From Pararhodobacter aggregans (GTDB taxonomy: Bacteria > Pseudomonadota > Alphaproteobacteria > Rhodobacterales > Rhodobacteraceae), in NCBI RefSeq assembly GCF_003075525.1, contig NZ_QDDR01000001.1:777282-841281 (forward strand): 64,000 bases of DNA, written 5' to 3'. The notes below the pieces were generated by a model. The model saw only the letters and a program-made list of their open reading frames with translations, ran no database searches and was not told where the DNA came from. Position numbers and translations under genes: made by a program. Shown piece by piece: positions 25,469 to 37,763 of the stretch (position 1 is its first letter; the number at the start of each line of letters is the position of its first letter).

Positions 25469-26422
25469 TCAAGGTTTCGTGCCGAATCGTGCCATCCAGT
25501 CGGCGGGCGCCACCCCCTTGCAGCGGTGAAAGGCCCGCCGCATGCGTTCCTCCTGCCCGAAGCCAAAGGCCGCCACCGCCTGCTTGCGGGTGATCTCGCC
25601 CCGGGCCAGCGCCTCTGCCGCGGCCTCGACCCGCGCTTCCTCGACATAGCGGGCCGGGGGCAGGCCTGTCACCTGCCGGAAGATCCGGGCGAAACTGCGC
25701 TCGGACATGCCCGCCCGCGCCGCCAGCACCGGCACCGACAGGTCCCCGGACAGATGGTCGGCGATCCAGGCCGTCAGCCCCTCGAACCGGCCGTCCCGGG
25801 CCGCGATTTGCTGCCGCAGCGGCTGGCTGAACTGCCGCTGCCCGCCGGGCCGCTTGAGGTAGAGCACCATGTCGCGCGCCAGCCGCAGCGCCTCGGCCCG
25901 GCCGTGGTCGGCCTCGACCATGGCCAGCGCCATGTCGATCCCCGCCGTCACCCCGGCCGAGGTCCAGACGCCCCGGTCCTCGGAGAAGATCGCGTCGGGC
26001 TCGACCGTGATCCCGGGCCAGCCCGCTGCCAGCCGGTCGCAATATTCCCAATGCGTGACCGCCCGCCGCCCGTCCAGCCAGCCGCCCGCCGCCAGTACGA
26101 AGGCGCCGACACAGACCGAGGCCAGCCGCCGCAGCCCCGGCACCGCCTGCGCCAGTGCCGCCTGCAGCGCGGGATCCGCCGCCGCGCCCCGCGCCGCATC
26201 CCCGCCCGAGACGATCAGCGTGTCGATGGGCCCGGCGCCCGCCAGCGGCAGTGTCTCCAGCGCCACGCCGGTATCGGTGACGATCCGCCCGCCCGCGGCC
26301 GAGGTCAGCACCACCCGGTAGCCGGGCCGCGCATCGGCAAAGACCTGCAGGGGCCCGGCCACATCCAGAAGTTTGGTGGCGGGAAACAGCAGGAAGGCGA
26401 TGGTGGCGGAATCGGAGGGCAT
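25469..26422 (-). CDS. GlxA family transcriptional regulator (DJ-1/PfpI + AraC)
   Basis: A 317-residue regulator with an N-terminal DJ-1/PfpI-like sensor domain (about 5-185; IAFLLFPATKLLDVAGPLQVF, SVCVGAFVLAAGG with the nucleophile-elbow Cys) and a C-terminal AraC-type double HTH (about 215-312; AGMSERSFARIFRQVTG). Members often control uptake or breakdown of amines and amino acids; the targets are not visible here. It is divergent from the DUF1272 gene. Confidence 0.88.
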   Translation of the reverse strand: MPSDSATIAFLLFPATKLLDVAGPLQVFADARPGYRVVLTSAAGGRIVTDTGVALETLPLAGAGPIDTLIVSGGDAARGAAADPALQAALAQAVPGLRRLASVCVGAFVLAAGGWLDGRRAVTHWEYCDRLAAGWPGITVEPDAIFSEDRGVWTSAGVTAGIDMALAMVEADHGRAEALRLARDMVLYLKRPGGQRQFSQPLRQQIAARDGRFEGLTAWIADHLSGDLSVPVLAARAGMSERSFARIFRQVTGLPPARYVEEARVEAAAEALARGEITRKQAVAAFGFGQEERMRRAFHRCKGVAPADWMARFGTKP

Positions 26423-26480
26423 CTTGTCATTTCTGCCAAGCCTGTCCCCTGCCATCAAGGGGGCAGAGAAAGGAGGCCCC

Positions 26481-26795
26481 ATGCTCGACCTGCGCCCCAA
26501 TTGCGAATTCTGCGACCGCGACCTGCCGCCCGATACGGCCGAGGCCCGGATCTGCAGCTATGAATGCACCTATTGCGCCGAGTGCGCCGAGAACCTGCTG
26601 CACAATGTCTGCCCCACCTGCGGCGGCAATTTCCAGCCGCGCCCGATCCGTCCCCGCCGCAACCACCGCGAGGGCAAGGCGCTGGGCCTCGGCCATCACC
26701 CCGCCGCGACCCGCCGCCACCATTCGCCCTGGAGCGCCGCGCAGATCGCCGAGATGGTCCACCGCCTTGCCAGCGTCGCCCCTGACCAGCGGTGA
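26481..26795 (+). CDS. DUF1272 family Cys-rich protein
   Basis: A 104-residue protein. The first 60 residues carry CEFC, CSYECTYCAEC and CPTC, an arrangement of eight Cys typical of the DUF1272 zinc-ribbon-like family. The C-terminal half is basic and His-rich (HHPAATRRHH), beyond the usual DUF1272 length of about 60-90 residues. Function is unknown. Strong AAAGGAGG ribosome site. It lies 61 nt before the ALDH7 gene and could be co-transcribed with it. Confidence 0.82.
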   Translation: MLDLRPNCEFCDRDLPPDTAEARICSYECTYCAECAENLLHNVCPTCGGNFQPRPIRPRRNHREGKALGLGHHPAATRRHHSPWSAAQIAEMVHRLASVAPDQR

Positions 26796-26856
26796 CCCCT
26801 TTCGCCCGGGCGCCCGGGCGCCTATCCTCCGGGCCGCAAAGACCCGGAGATTTCCC

Positions 26857-28359
26857 ATGACCGACCTTTCCGCCGCCGCCGAGATCCTCGCCGCCTGCGG
26901 CCTCGATGCCGCCACGCTCAACGGCGGCACGCTGGCCGTCCACAGCCCCATCGACGGGGCCGAAATCGCCCGCCTGGCCGAGACCCCGGCCGCCGAGATG
27001 CACGCCGTGATTGCCCGCTCGCAAACCGCCTTCGCCGCCTGGAAGACGGTTTCGGCCCCGCGCCGGGGCGAGCTGGTCCGCCTGCTGGGCGAGGAGTTGC
27101 GCGCCTCGAAAGACGCACTCGGCGCGCTGGTCACGCTGGAGGCGGGCAAGATCGTCTCCGAGGGTCTGGGCGAGGTGCAGGAGATGATCGACATCTGCGA
27201 CTTCGCGACCGGCCTTTCGCGCCAGCTTTACGGGCTGACCATCGCCTCGGAACGCCCCGGCCATGTGATGCGCGAGACATGGCACCCGATGGGCCCCTGC
27301 GCCGTCATCACCGCCTTCAACTTCCCCGTGGCCGTCTGGTCCTGGAACGCGGCGCTGGCCTTGGTCTGCGGCGATTCGGTGATCTGGAAACCCTCGGAAA
27401 AGACGCCCCTGACCGCGCTGGCCTGCGCCAGGATCTTCGAGCGCGCGCTGGCCCGCTTCGGCGACGCGCCCGAGGGGCTGATGCAGGTGGTGATCGGCGG
27501 CGCCGAGCTGGGCGCGGCGCTGACCGCCTCGGCCGAGGTGCCGATCGTCTCGGCCACCGGCTCCACCCGCATGGGCCGCATCGTCGGGCCCGAGGTGGCC
27601 AAGCGTTTCGGCCGCTCGATCCTGGAACTGGGCGGCAATAACGCGATGATCGTGGCGCCCTCGGCCGACCTCGACATGGCGGTGCGCGCCATCGTCTTCT
27701 CGGCCGTCGGCACCGCCGGGCAGCGCTGCACCTCGCTGCGCCGCCTGATCGCCCATCATTCGATCCGCGAGCAACTGGTCGAACGCCTGACCCGCGCCTA
27801 TGCCAGCCTGCCGGTGGGCGACCCCCGCAAGGGCACCACGCTGGTCGGGCCCCTGATCGACGCCGGTGCCCGGGCCCGGATGCAGGCGGCGCTGGAACAG
27901 GCCAAGGCCGAGGGCGGCATCGTCCACGGCGGCAAGGCCGCGACCAATGCCCCGCAAGGCGGCGCCTATGTCGAACCGGCGATCGTCGAGATGCCCGCCC
28001 AGACGGCGGTGGTGCGCGAGGAAACCTTTGCCCCCATCCTCTATGTCATGGGCTACGAGACGCTGGACGAGGCGATTGCCCTGCAAAACGGCGTCCCGCA
28101 GGGGCTGTCGTCCTGCATCTTCACCCTGAACCTGCGCGAGGCCGAGGATTTCCTGCAGCGTTCCGATTGCGGCATCGCCAATGTCAACATCGGCCCCTCG
28201 GGCGCCGAGATCGGCGGCGCTTTCGGCGGCGAGAAGGAAACGGGCGGCGGGCGCGAATCGGGCTCGGACGCCTGGAAGGGCTATATGCGCCGCGCCACCA
28301 ATACGGTGAACTACTCGGCCAGCCTGCCGCTGGCGCAGGGCGTGAAGTTCGACGTCTGA
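26857..28359 (+). CDS. amaB: aldehyde dehydrogenase, ALDH7 (antiquitin/AmaB) type
   Basis: Predicted to oxidise 2-aminoadipate 6-semialdehyde (in equilibrium with piperideine-6-carboxylate) to 2-aminoadipate in lysine breakdown. The 500-residue protein has the ALDH7-typical stretch ETWHPMGPCAVITAFNFPVA, general base Glu257 in LELGGNN, catalytic Cys291 in GTAGQRCTSLRR, and the GGGRESGSDAWKGYMRR C-terminal signature. No other lysine-degradation gene is adjacent, so substrate assignment rests on the subfamily. Confidence 0.88.
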   Translation: MTDLSAAAEILAACGLDAATLNGGTLAVHSPIDGAEIARLAETPAAEMHAVIARSQTAFAAWKTVSAPRRGELVRLLGEELRASKDALGALVTLEAGKIVSEGLGEVQEMIDICDFATGLSRQLYGLTIASERPGHVMRETWHPMGPCAVITAFNFPVAVWSWNAALALVCGDSVIWKPSEKTPLTALACARIFERALARFGDAPEGLMQVVIGGAELGAALTASAEVPIVSATGSTRMGRIVGPEVAKRFGRSILELGGNNAMIVAPSADLDMAVRAIVFSAVGTAGQRCTSLRRLIAHHSIREQLVERLTRAYASLPVGDPRKGTTLVGPLIDAGARARMQAALEQAKAEGGIVHGGKAATNAPQGGAYVEPAIVEMPAQTAVVREETFAPILYVMGYETLDEAIALQNGVPQGLSSCIFTLNLREAEDFLQRSDCGIANVNIGPSGAEIGGAFGGEKETGGGRESGSDAWKGYMRRATNTVNYSASLPLAQGVKFDV

Positions 28360-28382
28360 GGGATTGCCATCGTCAATCCGCG

Positions 28383-28412
28383 CATCTTTGCGCTCTAAAT
28401 ATCCTCGGGGGT
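28383..28412. repeat. ATATCC/CTTTGCG box repeat, isolated copy
   Basis: CATCTTTGCG-CTC-TAAATATCCTCGGGG, inverse orientation of the dispersed box. The remainder of the 268-nt gap has GC-rich hairpins (e.g. GGCGCC...GGCGCC near 28430) and a short AT-richer promoter-like stretch before the oxidase gene. Confidence 0.65.
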
Positions 28413-28627
28413 GAGGGCCGCCCGGACAAGGCGCCGGTGGCGCCTCGTCAGGCCCGAACGCCCGGCGCGCAAGCGCCGGGCCGGACAGCCGTCAGGCGAA
28501 GAGGGGGGCAGACGGCCCCCCTCCCTCCGTCCCCCCGCCCCTCTGGCCCCCGGGGTGCGACATCGGCGGATCTCGCTTCACCGCACAACTCTGATAGAAA
28601 GACTCGGGTAACACCGGGAGTCGCGCC

Positions 28628-30019
28628 ATGAGCAGCCTCATGCATCGCCGCCAGTTCCTCGCCACCTCGGGCCTCGCCGGTCTCTCGCTGTTGGGCGGGC
28701 TGAGCCTCGGGCGGCAGGCGCGGGCCGAGCCTCTGGCGCTGACCATCCAGAACGCCCGCTACGCGCTGGAGGCCACCCCGACCGAGGGCATGGTCAGCCT
28801 CTCGCCCGACGCCCCGCCACCGGTCCTGCGCCTCAGCCGCGGCCAGCCGTTCCGGGCCGAGGTGCTGAACACGCTCGACGCCTATACCTCGATGCACTGG
28901 CATGGTCTCAGGTTGCCCAATGTCATGGATGGCGTGCCCTACCTGACCCAGGTGCCGCTGGGGCAGGGCGACCGCTATGTCTATGACTTCACGCCGCAGG
29001 ACGCCGGGACCTTCTGGTATCACCCGCATTGCACCACTATGGAGCAGATGGCCAAGGGCCTGACCGGCCTTCTGATCGTCGAGGACGAGCGCGACCCGCG
29101 CTTCGACCTCGACCTGCCGGTCAATCTGCGCGACTGGCGGCTGGGCGAGGACAGCCAGTTCATCGACCTCTACACCGCCCGCGGCGCGGCGCGGAACGGC
29201 ACGTTTGGGACGCTGATGACCGCCAACTGGGCCTCCGAGCCGGTCTATGACGTGCCCGCCGGGGGGCTGGTGCGGTTCAGGCTGGCGGCGACCGACACGA
29301 CGCGCGTTTACCGCTTGCAGATGCCGGGGGCCGAGGGGCGGGTGATCGCGCTGGACGGGCATCCGGTGATCGACCCGGTGCTCTGGCCCGGTCCCGAGGC
29401 GCCGCTCGTGCTGGGTTGCGGCCAGCGGGTCGATCTGGCGATCCGGGCGCCGGGGCAGGAGGGGGCGGAACTGGTATTGCAGAACGACCAGCCGGGCGGG
29501 CCGCGGGTGCTGCTGAGGCTGCGCGCGGTCGGGGCGGATCTGCGCCACGATCTGGGCGACCTTGCGCCCCTCGCCGCCAATCCGCTGCCCGAGCCCGACC
29601 TCGCCCAGGCCGAGGTGCTGGATTTCGTGTTCGGCTGGTCGCCCAGCGACGCGCCGGTCAATGACGGTTTCTGCGGCTCGCTCGGCTATACCTTCTGGTC
29701 GATCAACCGGGTGGCCTGGCCGGGCGATGCCTCGGGCACCGGGCCTTTGGCCGAGCTGCGGCTGGGGCAGACCTATATCCTCAGGCTCAGGAACGAGAGC
29801 CCCAACGACCACCCGATCCACCTGCACGGCATGGTCTTCAAGCCGCTGCGCTCGAACCGGCGGGAGGTTTCGGGCAATTGGGTCGATACCGCCATGCTGC
29901 TGGCCGAGGAGACGATGGAGGTGGCGCTGGTCGCCGACAATCCCGGTGACTGGGCCTTCCATTGCCACGTGATCGAGCATCAGAAAACCGGCCTCACCGC
30001 CTATCTGCGCGTGGCCTGA
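28628..30019 (+). CDS. multicopper oxidase, Tat-exported
   Basis: A 463-residue three-domain laccase-type oxidase. It begins with a twin-arginine signal (HRRQFLATSG, cleavage after ARA near residue 36). The four copper motifs are complete: HWHG (H90, H92), HPH (H132, H134), HPIHLHG (H395, H398, H400) and HCHVIEH (H445, C446, H447, H451). The type 1 Cys is C446. It should oxidise Cu(I), metals or phenols in the periplasm with reduction of oxygen to water. The Met-rich insert of CueO is absent. Monocistronic. Confidence 0.93.
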   Translation: MSSLMHRRQFLATSGLAGLSLLGGLSLGRQARAEPLALTIQNARYALEATPTEGMVSLSPDAPPPVLRLSRGQPFRAEVLNTLDAYTSMHWHGLRLPNVMDGVPYLTQVPLGQGDRYVYDFTPQDAGTFWYHPHCTTMEQMAKGLTGLLIVEDERDPRFDLDLPVNLRDWRLGEDSQFIDLYTARGAARNGTFGTLMTANWASEPVYDVPAGGLVRFRLAATDTTRVYRLQMPGAEGRVIALDGHPVIDPVLWPGPEAPLVLGCGQRVDLAIRAPGQEGAELVLQNDQPGGPRVLLRLRAVGADLRHDLGDLAPLAANPLPEPDLAQAEVLDFVFGWSPSDAPVNDGFCGSLGYTFWSINRVAWPGDASGTGPLAELRLGQTYILRLRNESPNDHPIHLHGMVFKPLRSNRREVSGNWVDTAMLLAEETMEVALVADNPGDWAFHCHVIEHQKTGLTAYLRVA

Positions 30020-30080
30020 GGCGCGCGCGCGGGGGGTGGCGGATTTCCCCCGGGCGCGGGGCATCAGTGTACTGGATCTA

Positions 30081-30108
30081 TTGACGGAATCAGCGCCGGG
30101 TATATCGT
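30081..30108 (+). promoter_or_regulatory. predicted sigma-70-type promoter of small ORF 1
   Basis: TTGACG, 16-nt spacer, TATCGT (TATATC overlaps two bases earlier), about 90 nt ahead of the small Lys/Gly-rich ORF. The area is AT-richer than its surroundings. Confidence 0.45.
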
Positions 30109-30197
30109 CGGTGTCACGGGCCGCGCTGCGGCCCATGCCCTCCCCCCGTGCGGGATATCCCCGCCGGGCAGAGGGGTTCCGCACAGGAGGAGCGGAG

Positions 30198-30308
30198 ATG
30201 GCTGACACCAAGAAGGCAGATCCCAAAGGCACCGGCAAAGGGGCTCCGGCCAAGGGCGCACCGGCCAAGGGTGCGGCGCCCGTCAAGGGCACCGGCGGCA
30301 AGAAGTGA
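30198..30308 (+). CDS. 36-residue Lys/Gly/Ala-rich small protein
   Basis: I do not recognise this. An ATG with an ideal AGGAGGAG site 4 nt upstream opens a 36-codon frame. It encodes a highly basic peptide with a GAPAKGAPAKG repeat and the C-terminus APVKGTGGKK; a perfect intrinsic terminator follows. It has no hydrophobic segment and almost no large residues, so it would be unstructured and could bind nucleic acid or polyphosphate; that is guesswork. A second small ORF 240 nt downstream ends in the related APVKGGKK. The promoter, ribosome site, terminator and sibling together support a real gene. Confidence 0.65.
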   Translation: MADTKKADPKGTGKGAPAKGAPAKGAAPVKGTGGKK

Positions 30309-30357
30309 GGCCATGCGGGGGCGCGTCACGCGCAGGCCCGCGATTGAGGAATGACCT

Positions 30358-30385
30358 GCCCGGCACCCCCAGGTGCCGGGCTTTT
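30358..30385 (+). terminator. intrinsic terminator of small ORF 1
   Basis: Perfect ten-base stem GCCCGGCACC/GGTGCCGGGC with loop CCCA followed by TTTT. Confidence 0.9.
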
Positions 30386-30438
30386 GCGTGGCGGGGTCCG
30401 GGGTGCCGGGCTTTTCTCCGCCCCGTCGCTCTTTGCTT

Positions 30439-30466
30439 TTGACCCGCCCGCCGATTGCGCTAGGCT
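30439..30466 (+). promoter_or_regulatory. predicted promoter of small ORF 2
   Basis: TTGACC, 16-nt spacer, TAGGCT, about 80 nt ahead of the second small ORF and downstream of the terminator of the first, so each small gene appears to have its own transcript. Confidence 0.5.
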
Positions 30467-30545
30467 GATGCGGTCGGGTCCTTCTTTCGACCGGCCCCGG
30501 TCCGCGTGATCGGCGAGAACCCATTAGCACAAAGGAATCAACGGT

Positions 30546-30686
30546 ATGAGCAAGGATATCAAGGGCGGCAAGGGCTCGAGCGGCGGCCTCACCCCGGCCA
30601 GCGGCGGCAGCGTCGACAAGGGCTCGGTCACGCCGCTCGGCACCGGCAAGGGCGGCGACGCCCCGGTCAAGGGCGGCAAGAAGTAA
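30546..30686 (+). CDS. 46-residue Lys/Gly/Ser-rich small protein
   Basis: Unrecognised. ATG after AAAGGA (8-nt spacing), 46 codons rich in Lys, Gly, Ser, Thr and Pro (starts MSKDIKGGKGSSGG, ends GDAPVKGGKK). It shares its C-terminal motif, composition and lack of hydrophobic residues with the 36-residue protein upstream, suggesting paralogous small basic proteins. It has its own predicted promoter. Neither protein overlaps another plausible gene. Confidence 0.65.
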   Translation: MSKDIKGGKGSSGGLTPASGGSVDKGSVTPLGTGKGGDAPVKGGKK

Positions 30687-30715
30687 GCCCTCTGGCGAGC
30701 CCCGCTCGCGCAACG

Positions 30716-30742
30716 AAAAATGGCCGGCCCTTCGGCCGGCCA
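30716..30742 (-). terminator. terminator of the LysR gene at 30786
   Basis: Stem TGGCCGGCC/GGCCGGCCA with a four-base loop, followed on the minus strand by TTTTT. In the plus direction there is no T-run, though it could still block small-ORF transcription. Confidence 0.8.
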
Positions 30743-30785
30743 AGTCGATCCTCCGACCTGAGGGAACAAGGTCAGAGCAGGAAAC

Positions 30786-31691
30786 TCACCAGATATCGGG
30801 GCCCTTGTCGGCGAAACGCTCGACCAGGAAATCGATGAAGGCCCGCACCTTGGGCTGCGTGAAGCGCCCGGGCGGATAGACCGCATAGATGCCCAGCGTG
30901 GTCGGCGGCAGATCGGGGATCACATCCTCGACCAGGCCCTGCGCCATGGCGTCGTGGTACAGGAAGCTCGGCAGATAGGCGATGCCGAGGCCCTTCACGG
31001 CGGCATTGAGCAGCGATTGCCCGTCGTTGACCGTCAGCCAGCCGGTGCCGCGCACCTGACGAACCTCGCCCGAGGGGGCGGTGATCTTCCAGACGTTGGC
31101 GCTGGCCTGGTTGGAGTAATGCAACAGCCGGTGTTCGTTCAGATCGTCGATCCGGGCGGGGCGGCCATGGGCCTTGAAATAGCGCGGCGCGGCGATCAGG
31201 CGCTGCGTCGTCTCGGTGATCTTGCGGGCGCGCAGCGAGCTGTCCTCCATCTCGCCCACCCGGATCGACATGTCGAAGCCTTCGGAAATCAGCTCCACAT
31301 AGCGGTTCTTCAGCACCATGTTGACGCTGATTTCCGGGAATTCGGTCAGGAATTCGTCCAGTACCGGCGACAGCAGGCTGACGCCGAAATCGGTGGCGAC
31401 CGACATGCGCAGCACGCCCGAGGGGGCCGATTGCATGGCGGTTACGATGCTGTCGGCTTCACCCGCGTCGTTCAGCACCCGGCGGGCGCGGTCGTAATAG
31501 ACGAGGCCGATCTCGGTCGGGCTGACCCGGCGCGTCGTGCGGTTCAGAAGGCGGGCGCCGAGGCGCGCTTCCAGCGACGAGACGTGCTTGGAGACGGCGG
31601 ATTTCGAGATCCCCATCTTCCGCGCCGCATCGGTGAATCCCCCCTGGTCGACCACCGTGGCAAAGGCTTCCATTTCGGTCAGACGGTCCAT
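30786..31691 (-). CDS. LysR family transcriptional regulator
   Basis: A 301-residue LysR protein of the CrgA/DmlR-like group: HTH in MEAFATVVDQGGFTDAARKMGISKSAVSKHV (spanning about residues 7-37), the family-typical LGARLLNRTTRRVSPTE, and an effector-binding domain from about 90. The start ATG at 31691 gives the standard MDRLTEMEAF beginning. No target is evident; the upstream 162 nt are AT-richer with several ATTGTC/GACAAT words. It is transcribed away from the AEC transporter unit in tandem and has its own terminator. Confidence 0.88.
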   Translation of the reverse strand: MDRLTEMEAFATVVDQGGFTDAARKMGISKSAVSKHVSSLEARLGARLLNRTTRRVSPTEIGLVYYDRARRVLNDAGEADSIVTAMQSAPSGVLRMSVATDFGVSLLSPVLDEFLTEFPEISVNMVLKNRYVELISEGFDMSIRVGEMEDSSLRARKITETTQRLIAAPRYFKAHGRPARIDDLNEHRLLHYSNQASANVWKITAPSGEVRQVRGTGWLTVNDGQSLLNAAVKGLGIAYLPSFLYHDAMAQGLVEDVIPDLPPTTLGIYAVYPPGRFTQPKVRAFIDFLVERFADKGPDIW

Positions 31692-31853
31692 GTTTCACCC
31701 GTAACCCAGACTGTTTCGATGTTTCCGTTACACACCTCAATTGCGGCGCGATCTGGGCGTACCCGGGGTATTGGTGGGACAATTGTCTGGAAATTCAGAA
31801 CAATTTTCACGAGATTCTAGGATTGTCGCGCCCTGGCGCGGCGATTGTGTCCG

Positions 31854-32765
31854 TCAGGTCAAGAATTCAACCAGCGAAATCCACAGCGGCAGCGTGAGCG
31901 CCGACAGCAGCGTCGATTGCGCCACCACGGTGGCCGCCCGCATCCGGTCGGCGCCGAAAGCCGAGGCCAGAACATGCGCGGCCGAGGCGGTGGGAAGCGC
32001 CGCGAACATGGTCAGCACCTGGGTCAGCGCGGGGTCGGCTCCGAGGCCGAGGCAGGTGCCCAGCGTGACCGCCGGCAGCAGCAGCAGCTTCACCCCCACC
32101 AGCACCGCGCTGAAGGCATCCATCCGCCCCAGCGCCCGCCAGTCCATCGTCGCGCCGACCGACAGCAGCGCCACGGGAATCGCCGCCTGCGCCAGCAGAA
32201 GCAGCGGCGCCAGAATCAGCCCCGGCGGGGTCCAGCCGCTGATGCCGACCAGCACGCCCCCGACCGAGGCCAGCAGGAACGGGTTCAGCGCCACCCGCCG
32301 GACCGTGGCCCAAAGCCCCAGCCCTCCGCCCCGCGACAGGGCGCCGACGGCAAAGATATTGGCCAGCGGCACCGCCATCCCCGCGACCACCGCCATCATC
32401 CCGGCATCGGCCAGGCTCAGCGTAGCGACGGCGACGAAGCCCATGGCGGTGTTGAAGCGCCAGGCGGTCTGCCAGCTGCCGGCGAAATCCAGAAACCGCG
32501 GCGGGCCGAAGCGCCGCGCGGCATAGCCCGCGACCAGACCCAGCGTCAGGATCGCCCAGACCGAGGGGCCGATCACCGCCACCCGGCCCAGATCCATCGG
32601 CCGGCTGGCGGCGGCGGTGAACAGCAGCGCCGGAAACAGGATCTCGAAATTCAGCCGGTCGAGGCCGGTCCAGGCGTTCTCGGACAGCCGCTTGCGCAGC
32701 AGGCCGCCCAGTCCCACCAGCAGGAAGCTGGGGATCAGGCCGGCAAGAACGGCCGCGACGACCAT
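31854..32765 (-). CDS. AEC family transporter (auxin efflux carrier-like)
   Basis: A 303-residue membrane protein with about ten hydrophobic segments in two repeats typical of the AEC/Mem_trans family (malonate or small organic acid permeases). It starts VVAAVLAGLIPSFLLVGLGG and carries the mid-protein Pro/Asn-containing helix. Only 9 nt downstream of fadH on the same strand, so co-transcribed. It may move an organic acid linked to unsaturated acyl metabolism; the substrate is unknown. Confidence 0.85.
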   Translation of the reverse strand: MVVAAVLAGLIPSFLLVGLGGLLRKRLSENAWTGLDRLNFEILFPALLFTAAASRPMDLGRVAVIGPSVWAILTLGLVAGYAARRFGPPRFLDFAGSWQTAWRFNTAMGFVAVATLSLADAGMMAVVAGMAVPLANIFAVGALSRGGGLGLWATVRRVALNPFLLASVGGVLVGISGWTPPGLILAPLLLLAQAAIPVALLSVGATMDWRALGRMDAFSAVLVGVKLLLLPAVTLGTCLGLGADPALTQVLTMFAALPTASAAHVLASAFGADRMRAATVVAQSTLLSALTLPLWISLVEFLT

Positions 32766-32774
32766 CGCAATTCC

Positions 32775-35112
<2,338 letters not shown>

Positions 35113-35187
35113 GGGCTGGCCCCCCGGCCTCGCCACCCGCGCGACGGGACGGGTTGCGCGGGTTTTCGGGCTGGGGGATAAGGCAGG

Positions 35188-36546
<1,359 letters not shown>

Positions 36547-36589
36547 TGCGCCGACGGAAGACGGGTCGAGGCCCGAGGGAGCGGTAGGA

Positions 36590-37147
36590 ATGGATACTTT
36601 CACCCTGGTCGATGCGGCCGTTGCGCTGGTCATCGTCGTCTCGGCGATCCTGGCCTATTCGCGGGGTCTGGTGCGCGAGTTGCTGGCCATCGCCGGCTGG
36701 GTCGTCGCCGCCATCGCCGCCTTCGTGCTGGCGCCGACGGTCGAGCCGCTGGTGCGCGAGATCCCCTATGTCGGCGACATCCTGGGCGATTCCTGCGAAT
36801 TGACCATCATCGCCGCCTTTGCCGCGGTCTTTGCCGTGATGCTGGTGGTGATGGCGCTGTTCACGCCGCTGTTCTCCAGCCTGATCCGCAACTCGGCGCT
36901 GGGCGGGATCGATCAGGGGCTCGGGTTCTTCTTCGGCGTCTTGCGGGGCATCCTGCTGATCGCCGTAGCGCTGATCGTCTTCCAGCGCGCGGTGCCTGCG
37001 GGCACGGTGCCGATGATCGACAATTCCCGCTCCATCGCGCTTTTCTCGCGGGTCGAGGCCTCGATCACCGAGAACCTGCCCGAGGATGCGCCGAACTGGA
37101 TCGTCGCCCGTTACGAGGAACTGACCTCGAGCTGCACCGCCAATTGA
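36590..37147 (+). CDS. cvpA: CvpA family membrane protein
   Basis: A 185-residue membrane protein with four hydrophobic segments (about 5-25, 28-48, 65-90, 105-130) and the CvpA landmarks AYSRGLVRELLAIAGWV and GGIDQGLGFFFGVLRG. Linked in other bacteria to colicin V secretion, envelope stress and peptidoglycan homeostasis. The ATG at 36590 sits behind GAGGGAGCGGTAGGA. It lies 43 nt after radA and its stop is one base before the GTG of the next frame. Confidence 0.9.
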   Translation: MDTFTLVDAAVALVIVVSAILAYSRGLVRELLAIAGWVVAAIAAFVLAPTVEPLVREIPYVGDILGDSCELTIIAAFAAVFAVMLVVMALFTPLFSSLIRNSALGGIDQGLGFFFGVLRGILLIAVALIVFQRAVPAGTVPMIDNSRSIALFSRVEASITENLPEDAPNWIVARYEELTSSCTAN

Positions 37148-37148
37148 G

Positions 37149-37763
37149 GTGGAAGGCGCGGCCGCCGATTTCCGGGCTGAACTGAGCGAACGGCTTTTCG
37201 TGCTCTATCTGGGCGGGCGCTGGATGGCGCCCCTTTCGGGTCGGCTGATCGGCGTGCCGGGCCTGCCGATGGCCCGGCTCGCCTGCGCCGAGGCGGGGGA
37301 TGTGGCGCGGGCCCGGGCGGGGTTGCGCCCCGCCGGGGCCGAGGTCGGGGCGCTCCGCGCCGCCTATGCCGCAAGCGCGCCGCTGCTCCGGGCCTTGCGG
37401 GCCTATGAGGTGATGGACGATCCCGTCTCCGAGCCCGAGGATTGGGCGCTGCCCTTCGCCGGTCCCGCGGTCCTGGTCACCGCCACCTCGGTGCCGCTGT
37501 CGCGGGTCGCGGGGCTGCTGATCGCCGGGGCCGGTCAAGGGATGCTGTGGAAGCCCGCGCCGGGCGCCGCGGCCTCGGCCCATGCGCTGATCCGGGCGCT
37601 GGGGCCGGTAGCGGGCGCCGGGCTGGCGATGCTGCAGGGCGATCACGCCACGGGGGCGGCGCTGGCCGGGCAGGGGCCCCTGATCTGGGCCTCGGACGCG
37701 CCACCGCCTGCCGGTCTGCCGGTCAGTCTGCGTGTCCCGGCCACAGGTCCACACCGCCGATGA
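37149..37763 (+). CDS. truncated aldehyde dehydrogenase-like protein, probably non-catalytic
   Basis: A 204-residue frame starting with GTG one base after the cvpA stop. Parts look like the N-terminal cofactor half of an aldehyde dehydrogenase: LYLGGRWMAPLSGR at the start, and GAGQGMLWKPAPGAAASAHALIRAL resembling the GN.VVWKPSE..P segment. The catalytic Cys/Glu half is missing. Codon use is normal and the frame is intact, so it may be a maintained remnant rather than a fresh pseudogene. It overlaps the convergent ppk2 gene by 41 nt. The family call is mine from motif shape only. Confidence 0.5.
   Translation: MEGAAADFRAELSERLFVLYLGGRWMAPLSGRLIGVPGLPMARLACAEAGDVARARAGLRPAGAEVGALRAAYAASAPLLRALRAYEVMDDPVSEPEDWALPFAGPAVLVTATSVPLSRVAGLLIAGAGQGMLWKPAPGAAASAHALIRALGPVAGAGLAMLQGDHATGAALAGQGPLIWASDAPPPAGLPVSLRVPATGPHRR

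Noticed and set aside
37149..37763. Full aldehyde dehydrogenase gene
   Set aside because: Too short; the catalytic Cys/Glu region is absent, so it is described as a remnant.
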